The position numbers and the translations under genes were made by a program. 64,000 nt of DNA from Scheffersomyces stipitis CBS 6054. Its lineage: Eukaryota; Ascomycota; Pichiomycetes; Serinales; Debaryomycetaceae. The stretch spans positions 1,488,001-1,552,000 of the forward strand of contig NC_009045.1 in assembly GCF_000209165.1 (NCBI RefSeq). The letters run 5' to 3'. This document shows positions 33,744 to 44,359 of this stretch, piece after piece; the first letter of the stretch is position 1, and every line of letters begins with the position of its first letter. The notes beneath the pieces are model-generated. The model was not told where the DNA came from. It worked only from the letters and a program-made list of their open reading frames with translations, and made no database searches.

Positions 33744-36410
33744 ATGACAGAAAAAGTCATAAAGACTCCAGCAAACGACTTAGAAAATCCTCAGCAGACG
33801 GGAGCAAATTCACAAATCGCAGTAGCTATCGAGTCTTCTCTGTCAGCTGAGGTTCTCCAGAGTCAGATTTCAGATGATGTGACACAACCAAATGAATATC
33901 TGCCTTTGTTAGGTACAAGTCATCTCAATAACGGCTCTATCCCAGATAGTAAGTCTACTCGAAACAGCGGTAGCTTTTTCAAGTCTGTAGTCAACTATTT
34001 GGATGTTAGGGATCCCAAACTTTTGCACTACATATTGCTATTGTTGGTTCTTCTTGTAGGGATAGTCTTCTATTCGTTGCGAAACATCCAGGAGATCATC
34101 TCGGACTCTGTGAACATAAACGTCCAGAGTGTGTCGTTGGTTTCGTTCAGTGATAACGGTTTAAACTCCCGGGTTATTGGAACGGTGTTTGTAGACTACG
34201 ATAAAGTGTCAAATGTCTTCTCCAGGAACTTATTGAAGATCGCCTCCTTGTTTGTAGGCACAGTTACCATTACTGCTACAAAGGAAGTTCCTTTGTATGC
34301 AAAAACTGTAACTTCTGAGCGTCTTTTACATGCCGCAGATGCGTTACCACCGCCAGTCACTATCCACATTATGAACCATAGGCAAACCGAACTTGACATT
34401 GTAAGTGAAACCAACTTTGACAGCTATAATATGGCACAGTTGATGCGGGAAATCCAAAGTACAAGTGGTAAGACTGTGGATTTGGATGTAAATGGAGTGT
34501 TCACTGGTTATGTTGATGTACTTCTGTACAAGGTAGATGTAGATGGGATAAGCTTCTACCAGACCGTAAAGTTCACCAAGGAATGGTTCACACCAGCTAT
34601 TGATGTTGAATCTGTAGATGTCAGTTCAAGCGAAAAAGGGATTGATTTATTTGCTCGAGCTGTGGTTGAAAACAAAATGGCATTCAACTTTGCTGTAGAT
34701 CCTATTAACTGGGATATTTTAGTAGAGAACTGTCTTCGTGACTTTGTGGCTCTAGGGTCTTGGACCACTCTGGCGTTCGTTATTGAACCATTTTCGCCTA
34801 TCAAAGTAGATATTCAGGGTTTGATCGCTTCAATTCCTAAACAGTTGCTAGAGGATTGTTCTGATAGACCCAGTGCTATCACGAGGATAATTCAGAACTA
34901 CTTGGATGGTAAACCTATTGACATCTACTTGAGAGCTTCTCTGAAACAATCCCATTATCTCCCTGAGTGGATTCTTCGCTTGCTTCATAGTGCTCCTCAT
35001 AAGATCAGCTTTATGATTCCTCGTGGAATGGTAGATTTACCTCGGGAAGTGAAAATTCAAAGTGCTGACATCTTCATTCCGGAATCAAAAGGAGATTCTG
35101 AACTGTTCGACATTTATTTGAGTTCAAATATCTCTGCTGTGGTTGATCTACCCTTTGATATCAAATTTGAGATTCCTAAGTTCAGGAACAAGTTTGCCTT
35201 GAAACTTGATGGGTCCAAGGAAGAACTCATTCAAGGCCATTCTGATGGCTACAATTACATGATTATCAAGAAACTAGAAAAAGTGCTCACTGTCAAAACA
35301 ATTATGCTGAATTTGCATATCCAAGCATTAAGACCAGCTGAAGTCGGAACTTTTATCAATAATTTCTTTAACAAAGCTTCTGAGAGTAAGGATATTATTG
35401 GTGATGTAGAGGTTGACAATCTTTCATTGAATCTGCCCATTGGAGAATTCGAACTCTCCAAACTTAGAATTGATCATATTGTAGTTCCGACTAGAAGATG
35501 TGAAGTGCCCGAAGAAATGAAGCATGATGTGGCTGCTCATGAAGATAAGGAAGAAGAAGGATTTCTTGATCGTTTGTTGAAAGACATGAATGTTACAGTT
35601 GTTGACATCTATTACGTCGAGTCTTCTGTAGATGGTCTTAACATGGTGATGAATATTGAGTTGACTAATCCTACCAGCTACTCTCTTGAAATACCTAAGG
35701 AAGAAATCAAGGTGGGAGTTCTGTATAATGGTTCACTGATTGCTCATGCTATTGTTAGAGATGTATTCATTCCGGGTAATGAAAGGATAAACTTGACTGC
35801 TGAAGTCAACATTCTTGCTGAGTCTACGAAAAGCAAGTTGCTCTTAGAATACTTGGTGAGTTCCTACATTTCTGGACGAGAAAATCTCGCAGTAGATTTG
35901 CTTGATCATGAAGTAACAAACAACAAGGGGCTAGATGAGTTGATCAAGAAAATTTCGATTCGGAATTTCAAGATCCCCCAGGTTCATTTCGAGAGACACG
36001 ACAATATGGGTGACTCCGAAATACTAGGAGAAAATGCTTCCAACAAATCGTCCCCTTTCTTACTTAGCGCAACGATCCATGTGTTGAGCTCTGAAATAGA
36101 GTTGACACTTTACAATCCAATAGCCAATGCCGAGATCAAGGTAGAGTTATTTCAGGCTGAAGCCAAACATGGCGAAGTTATTTTGGGCCACATATCTCAT
36201 CAGGAATACATGATCGTTCCTCCTGGGATCTACAAGTCGCCGCGATTACCCATTAAGATCAGTCCTGGAGTCGGCATGGATGTGTTGCGGAAGGCTATCA
36301 ACGGCGAACTCGATGTCCAGGTGATAGCTGTTTTCACGGTGAAGCTCGATGACTTCGAGGCCCAGTTGATGTATAATGGACATGGGATCCAAACTCTGAT
36401 CAAACTTTAG
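33744..36410 (+). CDS. Large single-pass membrane protein with LEA-like/DUF3712-type lumenal domains
   Basis: An 888-residue protein. An unstructured N-terminus of about 90 residues is followed by one strong membrane segment at about 94-111 (LLHYILLLLVLLVGIVFY), then about 770 residues of mostly beta sequence with repeated blocks such as TVDLDVNGVFTGYVDVLLYKVDVDG and LSLNLPIGEFELSKLRI. This fits a type II membrane protein with LEA-14/DUF3712-like domains facing the vacuole lumen or outside. The S. cerevisiae counterpart could be the vacuolar membrane protein Tag1 (YLR173W), involved in ending autophagy, but that protein is shorter and I am unsure. The start is a clear ATG in the context ATAATGACA. 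Confidence 0.75.
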   Translation: MTEKVIKTPANDLENPQQTGANSQIAVAIESSLSAEVLQSQISDDVTQPNEYLPLLGTSHLNNGSIPDSKSTRNSGSFFKSVVNYLDVRDPKLLHYILLLLVLLVGIVFYSLRNIQEIISDSVNINVQSVSLVSFSDNGLNSRVIGTVFVDYDKVSNVFSRNLLKIASLFVGTVTITATKEVPLYAKTVTSERLLHAADALPPPVTIHIMNHRQTELDIVSETNFDSYNMAQLMREIQSTSGKTVDLDVNGVFTGYVDVLLYKVDVDGISFYQTVKFTKEWFTPAIDVESVDVSSSEKGIDLFARAVVENKMAFNFAVDPINWDILVENCLRDFVALGSWTTLAFVIEPFSPIKVDIQGLIASIPKQLLEDCSDRPSAITRIIQNYLDGKPIDIYLRASLKQSHYLPEWILRLLHSAPHKISFMIPRGMVDLPREVKIQSADIFIPESKGDSELFDIYLSSNISAVVDLPFDIKFEIPKFRNKFALKLDGSKEELIQGHSDGYNYMIIKKLEKVLTVKTIMLNLHIQALRPAEVGTFINNFFNKASESKDIIGDVEVDNLSLNLPIGEFELSKLRIDHIVVPTRRCEVPEEMKHDVAAHEDKEEEGFLDRLLKDMNVTVVDIYYVESSVDGLNMVMNIELTNPTSYSLEIPKEEIKVGVLYNGSLIAHAIVRDVFIPGNERINLTAEVNILAESTKSKLLLEYLVSSYISGRENLAVDLLDHEVTNNKGLDELIKKISIRNFKIPQVHFERHDNMGDSEILGENASNKSSPFLLSATIHVLSSEIELTLYNPIANAEIKVELFQAEAKHGEVILGHISHQEYMIVPPGIYKSPRLPIKISPGVGMDVLRKAINGELDVQVIAVFTVKLDDFEAQLMYNGHGIQTLIKL

Positions 36411-37309
36411 GTACTGATAGAATGTGATTGAAGTTATTTTTAAAATGGCTGCGAAATGTATATAAATTAGAGAATAGATGCACTAAATGAAATCAGAAAA
36501 GGTAAAATGGAAAAGATTAAAAAAGCAATCTACGTAACTGGAGGAAACAAATCGAAGGAATAGATCATCATCTTGATAGGAATGTACTCAGCAGAAAATC
36601 ATCTGTTCGCTATACTACTTTCTTGTAGAGACCACTAGGTAAAGAAAATGACGTTTAGCTCAGGTAGAAAATGAGCTTTCTTTTTTTTTTTCTTTCTTGT
36701 TTCTCGATGGCATCCAATAGCCCGTACTCTATCATGCTTGTCTATGAACTCGTAGTGTCAAACACCGTATTCTTGACGACATACCACACCCAGCAATATC
36801 TTCAGCTGGCTGAATAGTCCATTGAAGGTTTTCACGTGACCGTCAACAAACACCCAACCGCAGCAGTCGGACTGGGAAATGGTCTGGACCAGCAGTGCGC
36901 CCAATCGGGAAATAATGTCGGCACACTGTTTACCATTTCTATTTTTATCACAGATATTGCCTGATCGAGACACGACATTCTTCCCTGCGAAAATTTTCGA
37001 TCTCCTGTTTCAGCGACATTCAATAAGCTCCACTATGTGGGAAGCTGTTTGTATTAGTTTTATCTCTTTCACTTGTTTTCTGTTCTTTTCTCTTCTTTTC
37101 TTCTTGTTCTTCACTATCCTTCGTTGTTCGTTATTACGTATCACTCCTTAGTCCAAGAACCCCGTCGATCGCTACCACTATCGTTAACTTCGAGTCTCCG
37201 CTTCCAGCAACCAGTCTCGATTATTCAAAAGTTATAGATCTACAAATCATTACTGCAAAACCCAGTATCCACCAGCTTTTCCAGCTTATTTCATACATCT
37301 GATCACACA
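36411..37309. promoter_or_regulatory. Upstream region of the CFEM/GPI protein gene
   Basis: No gene is supported. It has a T-rich run near 36678-36700, a TCACGTGA-like CACGTG near 36834, and a pyrimidine-rich stretch at about 37065-37125 (many TTCTTTTC units), as is common before strongly expressed yeast genes. Confidence 0.45.
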
Positions 37310-38032
37310 ATGACCGCCTTCTTCAAGATCTCCACCTTGGCTGCTATTGCCCTCTCGTTGCACTCTGCTGCTGCTGCCCCACCAGCCTGTTTGTTGGCCT
37401 GTGTCGCTCAGGTCGAAAAGGCTTCCTCCTGTGACGGCTTAAACGACTTGTCTTGTATCTGTTCCAAAGACGCTGCCAAGATCGAATCCTGTTTGAACGA
37501 TATCTGTCCTAACGACAACGCCGACGCTGCCATCTCGGCCTTCGAAGACTCTTGTTCCGCTTCCGGCAACTCTGTTTCTTCAGTCTTCTCCTCTTCTGCC
37601 GAATCTTCGTCTACTGAATCTTCTTCTGCCGAATCCTCTTCTACCGAGGCTTCCTCCACTGAAGAATCTTCTTCGACTGAAGAGACTTCCTCCGCTGAAC
37701 CATCTTCTTCTTCTGAAGAAGCTACTTCTACCGAAGAGTCCTCTACCGAAGAATCCTCCACCGAAGAGTCGTCTGCTGAAGCTACTTCTACTGAAGAGTC
37801 TTCTGCTGAACCTTCTTCCACTGAAGAAGCCACTTCTTCTACTGAATCGACCACTTCCGAAGCCACCTCTTCTGTAGTCTTGACCTCGGCCTCTGTCACT
37901 GAAGCTGCTACTTCCTCTGCTGCTCCAGAATCCACCACTTCTGTCTCCGTCTCTACTGCTAACGGTGCCGTTGAAAGACAATTGTCCTTCGGTGCTGCTG
38001 TCATCGGTTTGGTCGGTATTGCCTTGTTATAA
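37310..38032 (+). CDS. SSR1: CFEM-domain GPI-anchored cell-wall protein (Ssr1/Ccw14-like)
   Basis: A 240-residue protein. It has a signal peptide (about 1-22, ending AAAA) and then a CFEM domain with eight Cys at 27, 31, 41, 49, 51, 61, 66 and 82, starting PPACLLACVAQVEK as in yeast Ccw14. A Ser/Thr/Glu-rich stalk (about 85-215) is built from irregular repeats of the SSTEESS type, and the hydrophobic tail ending VIGLVGIALL, preceded by NGAVE, gives a GPI signal. Ccw14/Ssr1 is a structural mannoprotein of the inner cell wall. Asp46, three residues before the Cys49-x-Cys51 pair, corresponds to the heme-ligating Asp of Candida heme-binding CFEM proteins. The Ser/Glu repeats leave long open frames on the opposite strand that are not genes. 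Confidence 0.9.
   Translation: MTAFFKISTLAAIALSLHSAAAAPPACLLACVAQVEKASSCDGLNDLSCICSKDAAKIESCLNDICPNDNADAAISAFEDSCSASGNSVSSVFSSSAESSSTESSSAESSSTEASSTEESSSTEETSSAEPSSSSEEATSTEESSTEESSTEESSAEATSTEESSAEPSSTEEATSSTESTTSEATSSVVLTSASVTEAATSSAAPESTTSVSVSTANGAVERQLSFGAAVIGLVGIALL
37595..37865 (+). repeat. Degenerate Ser/Thr/Glu-coding repeats in the cell-wall protein
   Basis: Irregular tandem units of TCTTCTRCYGAA type encode SSTE/SSAE motifs. The number of units is likely to vary between strains, as in other yeast wall proteins. Confidence 0.75.
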
Positions 38033-40085
38033 GTGTGATGTACGGAATACACACTGAATTCATGAATATATAAGGATGCATGAAATATAAGGAATGTTGG
38101 GATAAAAGCTTCATACGTCTATTTTTTTCTGTTCTCCACTTCGAAGACTTCATTAAATTGAGTGATTTGAAGTTCATAGCAGGCAGGTTATGTACTGCTT
38201 TGTCTTGCTAAACATGTCGTTGTTTTAGACCTCATAGAAACAATTTGAAATGTTAAAACTCACTATTATAAAATTACAAAGGATACCACCATATGCTTTT
38301 GTTCCTTCAATTATTAATATACAAAATGCGATAAAATAGTAGTTGTAGAATCGTCATAGCCATGTATGCATTAGCATTGTCAACTAGAACAGCCATCCTT
38401 CTATTCATTGTATTCGTACCATCTTTTCAGGCTCCCAGAATCTAGAAAAGGTATTGGAAGTAGAGGAAGATGAAGAATATATATTTAGAATCGTTCAACT
38501 CACTTAGGAAACTGCTTTTCAGGGACTACAAAACTGAAGTATTACACCAAATTCATTTTAGGAAACTCCAATCTACTTCTTCTGCAGTCATTGGTTGAAA
38601 TGACTCGGCTCTGTGACCATTCAGTCCACTAATCTCTCTAAAAAAAATCCAGTTACAATCAAATTACAAATTCTGGAGAGTTTAGAACAAGTCTCTAGAG
38701 TCCTTAACTCTTATGAACCAAGATTGACTACGTTCTACAGGAAATCTTACAATTTCAAAATTACACCAACTAAAATTTCTGAATGAAACAACGAGAATAG
38801 AAAGAATTCCCAAGGATATCTATTTGGCCAGACCAAGAGCTCCATTTCATGGCAATTTCATATTCACAATGAACATTTCGTCTTCATTACAGCTCAGAAC
38901 TGAGACCTTTCGGAAAGCCGGTTTCCACCACCACAACTTTCCGGGAAGGGGCGTGCCCCAACTTGGAATCAGACACCCTTGTCGTTCCTCTCCTTCCTTG
39001 AACAACTTCCTTCGGAGATCCTCCGCAGGAACAACTCTAGCGTTGACACTTGAAGCTGATTTATTTCGCAGTCATTTTTGTGGCCCCTATAATTCGGCAA
39101 TCATGAACCGATGACGTCGCCGTATCAGGATGGATAATAAAATATCTGATCCACCGTGCTGTTGGCAATTTAACGGGTCTCCGACAGTGCAAGCTTTGAG
39201 TTCGTGGGCCAGGAATCTGCTCCCAGGGAGCAGCAAGAAGTTTCAGTTATGCTCCCAAAGTTGTCTAGATCAACTACCGGTGTACCGGTCGTGAGACACA
39301 GTCTCCGCTTTCGGTTCTAGGTCCTGACGGGCAGCGTCCTGTTCTGACCGGTCTCTAATACCTTCCGCCAGATCATTCAATCGGATCTCCGATACAAATG
39401 TCTGCATTTCTATCCTTTGGAGCTTTCCAACCCTGTAGCCATCATGGAAGTCTTGGTGGTTTTGCAATTACTCTCGTCGCCGTATTAGGAAGGCGAAGCA
39501 GCAGACACCAACACACCGACTCGAGAATATTGCAGTCGTGCACTTGTCGATTCGTTGAGTTGTCAAGTTCTCCACTGTCTGCATTGTTCCTTAATGTTCG
39601 CGTGCAGAAATTTGCAGGTTGAGATAGTCGTTCTACAGGTTCAAGATAAGAGATTCCACCCACCGTCGATTTCACCTGGAGTCCACTATCAAATGCCCTG
39701 GTCCGCGGAGCATCCATGATTCCCCGATTTCAGCAAGTATCTGTCAAACCCGGACTATTAGCATGCGGTTTGCAACCTGCCCTAACAGAATGTGACAATT
39801 CCAGCAGGACCCCGTCCGATTATATAAATAGTTGACCAGATACGGAATTTTGAGACAATTCATTTTGCCTATTAGTTTTGTCTGATTAGCCGCTGCTTTT
39901 TCATAGCTAAATAAACACTGCAATTGTCAATTCTATTCTACAAAGACTACTTGAAGTATTCAGTATCGAATTCATATAGAGTCTGCTTCTATTCCCACAA
40001 CTGAATCCTACTGCCAATACAAGCCCTACAGGTCGCACGTCTTTCTTTGCAGGTTCTCTTATCTTATATTCCTCCATTTGCACCC
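38033..40085. promoter_or_regulatory. 2-kb region upstream of the guanine deaminase gene
   Basis: No gene is supported. The part from 38880 to 39350 has small palindromes: CTCAG-AA-CTGAG at 38893-38904, GGGGCGTGCCCC at 38948-38959 and two ACCGGT at 39276-39289. A GATAAG, the GATA-factor core, is at 39645-39650. TATATAAATA at 39821-39830 is a likely TATA box about 260 bp before the ATG. Confidence 0.5.
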
Positions 40086-41711
40086 ATGCCCTCCAACTCT
40101 CCACTCATCGAACCTAAAGCTTCGTCCAGCATTGGCTACACCTTGTACTATGGTACGTTTGTTCACACGCCTACGTTGGAAGAACTTGAAATCTGTTTCA
40201 ACACATTGGTCGGAGTTACGCTGGACGGGGAAATCGACTACATCCACAAGAACTACAAGCCAGAGGAGCACGACTATATGACGGCTGTCCAGTTCTTCAT
40301 CTCCACCACCAACAATAACGACAACAAGGATACCAGAAACAACAATAACAACCACAACAACTACAATGGAAATAATGGAAATGGTAACTACAATAATGGT
40401 CGTCGAAACAGCAGAAACAGAAACAGACACTTTGATTTCATCGACTATTCCCAGGATCCCACCAAGTTCTTTGTGCCAGGTTTCATTGACACCCACATAC
40501 ATGCTTCACAATTCCCCAACGTCGGCATTGGTTTAGACTGTCCTCTTTTGGATTGGTTGAACGACTACACTTTCCCGTTGGAGAACCAGTTCACTGACTC
40601 TAACGAGAAGAAGTTGCAATTCGCTAAAAACGTCTACTCCAAAGTAATCAACAAAACCCTTACTAGTGGCACTACTTGTGCCTCATACTTCACAACAATT
40701 GACCCGCAGACTACCAACTTATTTGCTGAGTTGTTATTGGAACATGGCCAAAGAGGTTTTGTAGGAAAAGTGTGTATGGACCACAACGACACTTACCACG
40801 ACTACGAGGAAAGCTTTGAAGACTGTGTCCATTCGATGAACCTGATCATCAACCATTTGGACAAGTTGAACCCAAGTGACGACACCTTGGTTAAGCCGAT
40901 TATCACCCCTCGTTTCGCACCCGTCTGTTCTCGTAAGATGTTGAATTGGTTAGGAAAATTGAGCAAGACGCACAGCTTGCCCATCCAGACTCACATCAGT
41001 GAAAACACCAAGGAAATTGAGTTGGTTCGTGATATGTTTCCTGATTGCGAAGATTATGCTACTGTATATGATAAACATAACTTGTTGAGTTCTTCCACAA
41101 TCTTGGCTCATGCCATTCACTTGACTAAGAAGGAAAGAAAGATGATCAGCAAGAAGGAATGCTCCATCTCTCATTGTCCAACATCTAACACATTCATCTC
41201 CAGTGGTGAAGCTCCAGTCAAACAGTATCTTTACCAAGATAAGATCAACGTATCATTAGGTACAGATGTCTCTGGAGGCTTTGATCTGAGCATCTTGGCT
41301 GTCATCAAACATTCCATTTTGGTCAGTCACCACTTGGCAATGAAGACAGGAAGGCAAGGTGACAAGTTGTCAATCATAGATGCTCTCTACATGGCCACCC
41401 AAGGAGGAGCCAAAGCCATTGGTATGCCAGACGTGTTGGGATCTTTTGAAGTAGGAAAGAAGTTTGATGTCCAGTTGATTGATTTGAGTTCCAAGGATTC
41501 GATCGTGGACACCTTCGAATGGCAATTGCCTCTCGAAGAAGAAGCTAACCAACGCAAAAAGTCAAAACAAATGCAAGATTTGTTGGGCAAATGGATCTTC
41601 AGTGGTGACGACAGAAACTGTGTCAAGGTCTGGTGTAATGGTCGTTTGGTAGTAAACAAGATGCATTATCAACGTGATGACAGATGGGTCATGGTTGAAA
41701 AGGATTTCTAA
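40086..41711 (+). CDS. GUD1: Guanine deaminase
   Basis: A 541-residue amidohydrolase. Metal- and substrate-binding landmarks are PGFIDTHIHASQFPN (about 131-145), the guanine-deaminase block GLDCPLLDWLNDYTFPLE, THISEN, LAHAIHL, SHCPTSN and GTDVSGG with the metal-binding Asp. It converts guanine to xanthine and ammonia in purine salvage and nitrogen use. The frame extends to 40047 only with a TTG, and the ATG at 40086 (MPSNSPLIE) is the first. An Asn-rich insertion of about 40 residues (76-115) lies between the N-terminal beta part and the first metal motif. The CTG in GGFDLSIL sits near a Ser-containing position of relatives. Confidence 0.93.
   Translation: MPSNSPLIEPKASSSIGYTLYYGTFVHTPTLEELEICFNTLVGVTLDGEIDYIHKNYKPEEHDYMTAVQFFISTTNNNDNKDTRNNNNNHNNYNGNNGNGNYNNGRRNSRNRNRHFDFIDYSQDPTKFFVPGFIDTHIHASQFPNVGIGLDCPLLDWLNDYTFPLENQFTDSNEKKLQFAKNVYSKVINKTLTSGTTCASYFTTIDPQTTNLFAELLLEHGQRGFVGKVCMDHNDTYHDYEESFEDCVHSMNLIINHLDKLNPSDDTLVKPIITPRFAPVCSRKMLNWLGKLSKTHSLPIQTHISENTKEIELVRDMFPDCEDYATVYDKHNLLSSSTILAHAIHLTKKERKMISKKECSISHCPTSNTFISSGEAPVKQYLYQDKINVSLGTDVSGGFDLSILAVIKHSILVSHHLAMKTGRQGDKLSIIDALYMATQGGAKAIGMPDVLGSFEVGKKFDVQLIDLSSKDSIVDTFEWQLPLEEEANQRKKSKQMQDLLGKWIFSGDDRNCVKVWCNGRLVVNKMHYQRDDRWVMVEKDF
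40308..40432 (+). repeat. Asn-coding low-complexity tract in the guanine deaminase gene
   Basis: AAC/AAT-rich DNA encodes about 40 residues dominated by Asn, with Gly, Arg and Tyr, and no long uninterrupted triplet run. It looks like an in-frame expansion within an otherwise compact enzyme. Confidence 0.8.
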
Positions 41712-42572
41712 ATCTGTTGGTACCTGGTACGATTTGCCTTAAATTTTCAATTCTTGCTCTCATAGCTAATATCTCGCAATCTATAGATTAAATTGCACCT
41801 GCAAAATTAATATTTAAAATATATGGATTAAATTACTGTACTACACTTCATATAGTAGATTTTACTTTTGAAGAGGAAAGATTATCGCTACAAAAGTTCT
41901 GAATTATGGTATTGATGTCAAAGGGGAATTTTTGGGTGCAAATTGTGCGCCAAAAAATAAGGTCAACAGTAAGGGGTAACTAGAAAAGTAGAATACTAGA
42001 AGATACATTCAACCTATGCTACTAGGGGTCGAGTCGCTAAGAGGTTTGACTGCCTTATGAGGCCAACATAATATACTTCTAAACCGAGAAAACCCAATCT
42101 CACAATCTCACCAAAGTAGCATTGATATTCACACTTGTCTTCACCAAACGTACTTTTCTCAGTCAATTGAATACCTGAGAAGGGCAAAGTTGAACCATTT
42201 TCTGAAACATGAATATCGCTTTCCTTTCTCAGACCCATTTTTACTGTAGCAAATATTTTGATCAATGAAATTCGAATTGGTCAGCATTTGCTTACTCATC
42301 AACATCTTTTGAGAATTTATGAGAATATTGTGGGTTTGTACACCCCTGATCCCACTTTTTCGCAATCTTTAATTGTTAGAACAGAATATAGGGTATTCTC
42401 AGTGGTTTTTGTATTAGTAATAGTCAATTTGGTGCCTATCATGAACTAATTAAGCAACCCCGAAGAAGATAATAATGGGGTAGTTGTAGCTCAAGTCAAC
42501 TATAAAATGAGATCGATTTTAAGTAAAAATATCAAATACGTGAGAGTAACTATTCATATTAACAAACTTACA
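41712..42572. promoter_or_regulatory. Upstream region of NmrA-like gene 1
   Basis: No gene. It holds decayed versions of the modules upstream of genes 2-4: GGGTGCAAAT at 41934-41943, an ACATAATATAC block near 42067, and CTATAAAA at 42500-42507 as TATA box about 70 bp before the ATG. The CTCCGGAG box of genes 2-4 is missing. Confidence 0.55.
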
Positions 42573-43463
42573 ATGCCTAAAGTCTCAGTCGCCTTTTTCG
42601 GAATTAGTGGATTCTTAGGCAATCCAATCATCCAAGCCTTCGAAACTGGAAAGTTTGATGACAAAATTGAACTTCCTATCAAGGTTGTAACCAGAAAGGA
42701 ATTGCAATCCACAGATAGGATTCAATATATTGTTGGTAACTTGGAATATGGAATGGTCGATAGTTTTGCTCTGCAATTAGAAGGTGTTGATGTCATTGTC
42801 GAATTGCTTGCTGTAGACCCTGCTTTATTCACTACAGTTGAGAAAATAGTCCAAAAGGTTAAGCCAAAGTTATTCCTTCCTTCTGAATTTGGTGTTGACA
42901 TTGATCAAGTGAACTCTTATATCCCTGGATTCTTGAATGTAAAGAAGACTCATGCTAATAATGTAAGAGAGTTTGGGATTAAGACTGTTAGCGTTGTCAC
43001 TGCCGAGTTTGCAGTTCCAGGTAGTTTCTTATATGAGTGGGTTGCACAAGTTGGAATTGACGTAAAGGAAAAGACCATCACCCATTTTGGTGACCCAAAC
43101 ACAAAGATTACAATCTGTAAATTGGCAGACATTGCTAATTCTGTTCTCTCTTTGGTAACCTTGGATCCTCAAACCATTCCTGACACCGTTAGAATTCAGA
43201 GTGACGAAGTTACCTTCCAGGATGTTATTGACAGATATGTTCAAACCCATGATGTTGAATTGAAGGTAGTCAAGACAATTCCTAAGGAACAAGTGGCCAA
43301 AGACATTTTAACCAGATATGAAAGTGGCTTCAACAAGAATGATATTTTTCTCTATTTGCAAGCCATTGCATCTCAAGGAATCGACAAGGGTTTGCACTTC
43401 AGCGAGATTCACAACCAATTGGTCAACCCAGGAGAATCTCTCTGGAAGTGGGAGAAGTTTTAG
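42573..43463 (+). CDS. NmrA/isoflavone-reductase-like NAD(P)-binding protein, array gene 1
   Basis: A 296-residue member of the atypical short-chain dehydrogenase family (NmrA, isoflavone and phenylcoumaran reductases, Candida Cip1). The Rossmann GxxGxxG motif is GISGFLG at about 10-16. FLPSEFGVD (about 102-110) matches the family's PSEFG block. Lys124, in NVKKTHANNVRE, aligns with the catalytic Lys of plant reductases. The likely role is an NADPH-dependent reductase or redox-responsive protein in the cytosol, substrate unknown. The ATG at 42507 lies within the TATA element, so the ATG at 42573 (MPKVSVAFFG), matching the other copies, is used. From 42978 to 43154 it is identical to array gene 3. 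Confidence 0.88.
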   Translation: MPKVSVAFFGISGFLGNPIIQAFETGKFDDKIELPIKVVTRKELQSTDRIQYIVGNLEYGMVDSFALQLEGVDVIVELLAVDPALFTTVEKIVQKVKPKLFLPSEFGVDIDQVNSYIPGFLNVKKTHANNVREFGIKTVSVVTAEFAVPGSFLYEWVAQVGIDVKEKTITHFGDPNTKITICKLADIANSVLSLVTLDPQTIPDTVRIQSDEVTFQDVIDRYVQTHDVELKVVKTIPKEQVAKDILTRYESGFNKNDIFLYLQAIASQGIDKGLHFSEIHNQLVNPGESLWKWEKF

Positions 43464-44359
43464 TTACTATTTGTGTTGTTAAGTAAGATAATTGTCGTGA
43501 ATGAAACATAACTATGAAATCAATAGCTTCGGAAAGAAAAGAAACGGGCAACAGATGGGACCTTTTTGCACATGTAATTTCAAAAGTGTTCTAAGACTGT
43601 TCTTCCAGAAAATTCTGCTATTTGACTTTCGAATGTTATCGAATCTAATGGAATTCAGAAGCGTCTGCTGCTAATTGAGAAGGTGAGGCTCTTTGGGTGC
43701 AAAATACGTGGCGGAAAAAATACAAAGCGCATTGTAAGGCCGTAACAAGTAAGTATTGTTTTAGGCAGCTAACCTGCGTTAACTCCGGAGCGGAGAAAAC
43801 GATAAGAGGCTCGGCTGTCGTATTTGTCCGACATAATATACCCCTAAATCCAGAGAGGAGTCAAACTCACCCAGTATTGTAAATGCTTCAGACACGAACT
43901 GAAAGGGCCCTACTTCAAAATTCCGGGCAGTCTTCACTAAGTGTACTTTTCGGAGTTAATTGAATGTTTTGCAAGAACAAATTTGAACACTCTCTAACAC
44001 GGTTTTCTCGTATTAGCTAGTATGGTAGAAGATTCTTTGAAAATCGAAATTTTTAGTTAGTCCACTCCTGGTGAAATTTACGTTTTGTGTCATCTAGTTA
44101 TATCCGTGTGCCAGCGGATCTATGCCATCAAAACTCCATCAAATGATCAAGAAACGAAACTTCAGTATTACTTAAAGCTATACTGGCATTATTAATAAGC
44201 TCTTCGGCTGTAAAATGAGGCAATCCCGTATACAGATGGCGTAATTGTTTCTCAATTCGACTATAAAAGGGAATGAAATTTTCTTCGTAAAAGTTAGATT
44301 TGGGGAACCATTATCAAATACATTGATAGAAATCGTAACTACAAATCAATAAACTCATA
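43464..44359. promoter_or_regulatory. Promoter of array gene 2
   Basis: No gene. In order: GGGTGCAAAA (43695-43704), CCTGCGTTAACTCCGGAG with the CTCCGGAG box at 43783-43790, an ACATAATATAC block near 43832, and CTATAAAAGGGAATGA from 44261, about 98 bp before the ATG. All have counterparts before other array genes. Confidence 0.6.

Noticed and set aside
37408..38052. Two long minus-strand frames (214 and 133 codons) opposite the CFEM protein gene
   Set aside because: They arise because TCT/GAA-type repeats have no stops on the opposite strand. Their products are pure Glu/Ser/Val or Arg/Ser/Gly low complexity, and the plus-strand gene is well supported.
40059..40502. 147-codon minus-strand frame opposite the guanine deaminase 5' end
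   Set aside because: It is the antisense of the Asn-rich tract, giving a Val/Ile-rich product. The sense gene explains the region.
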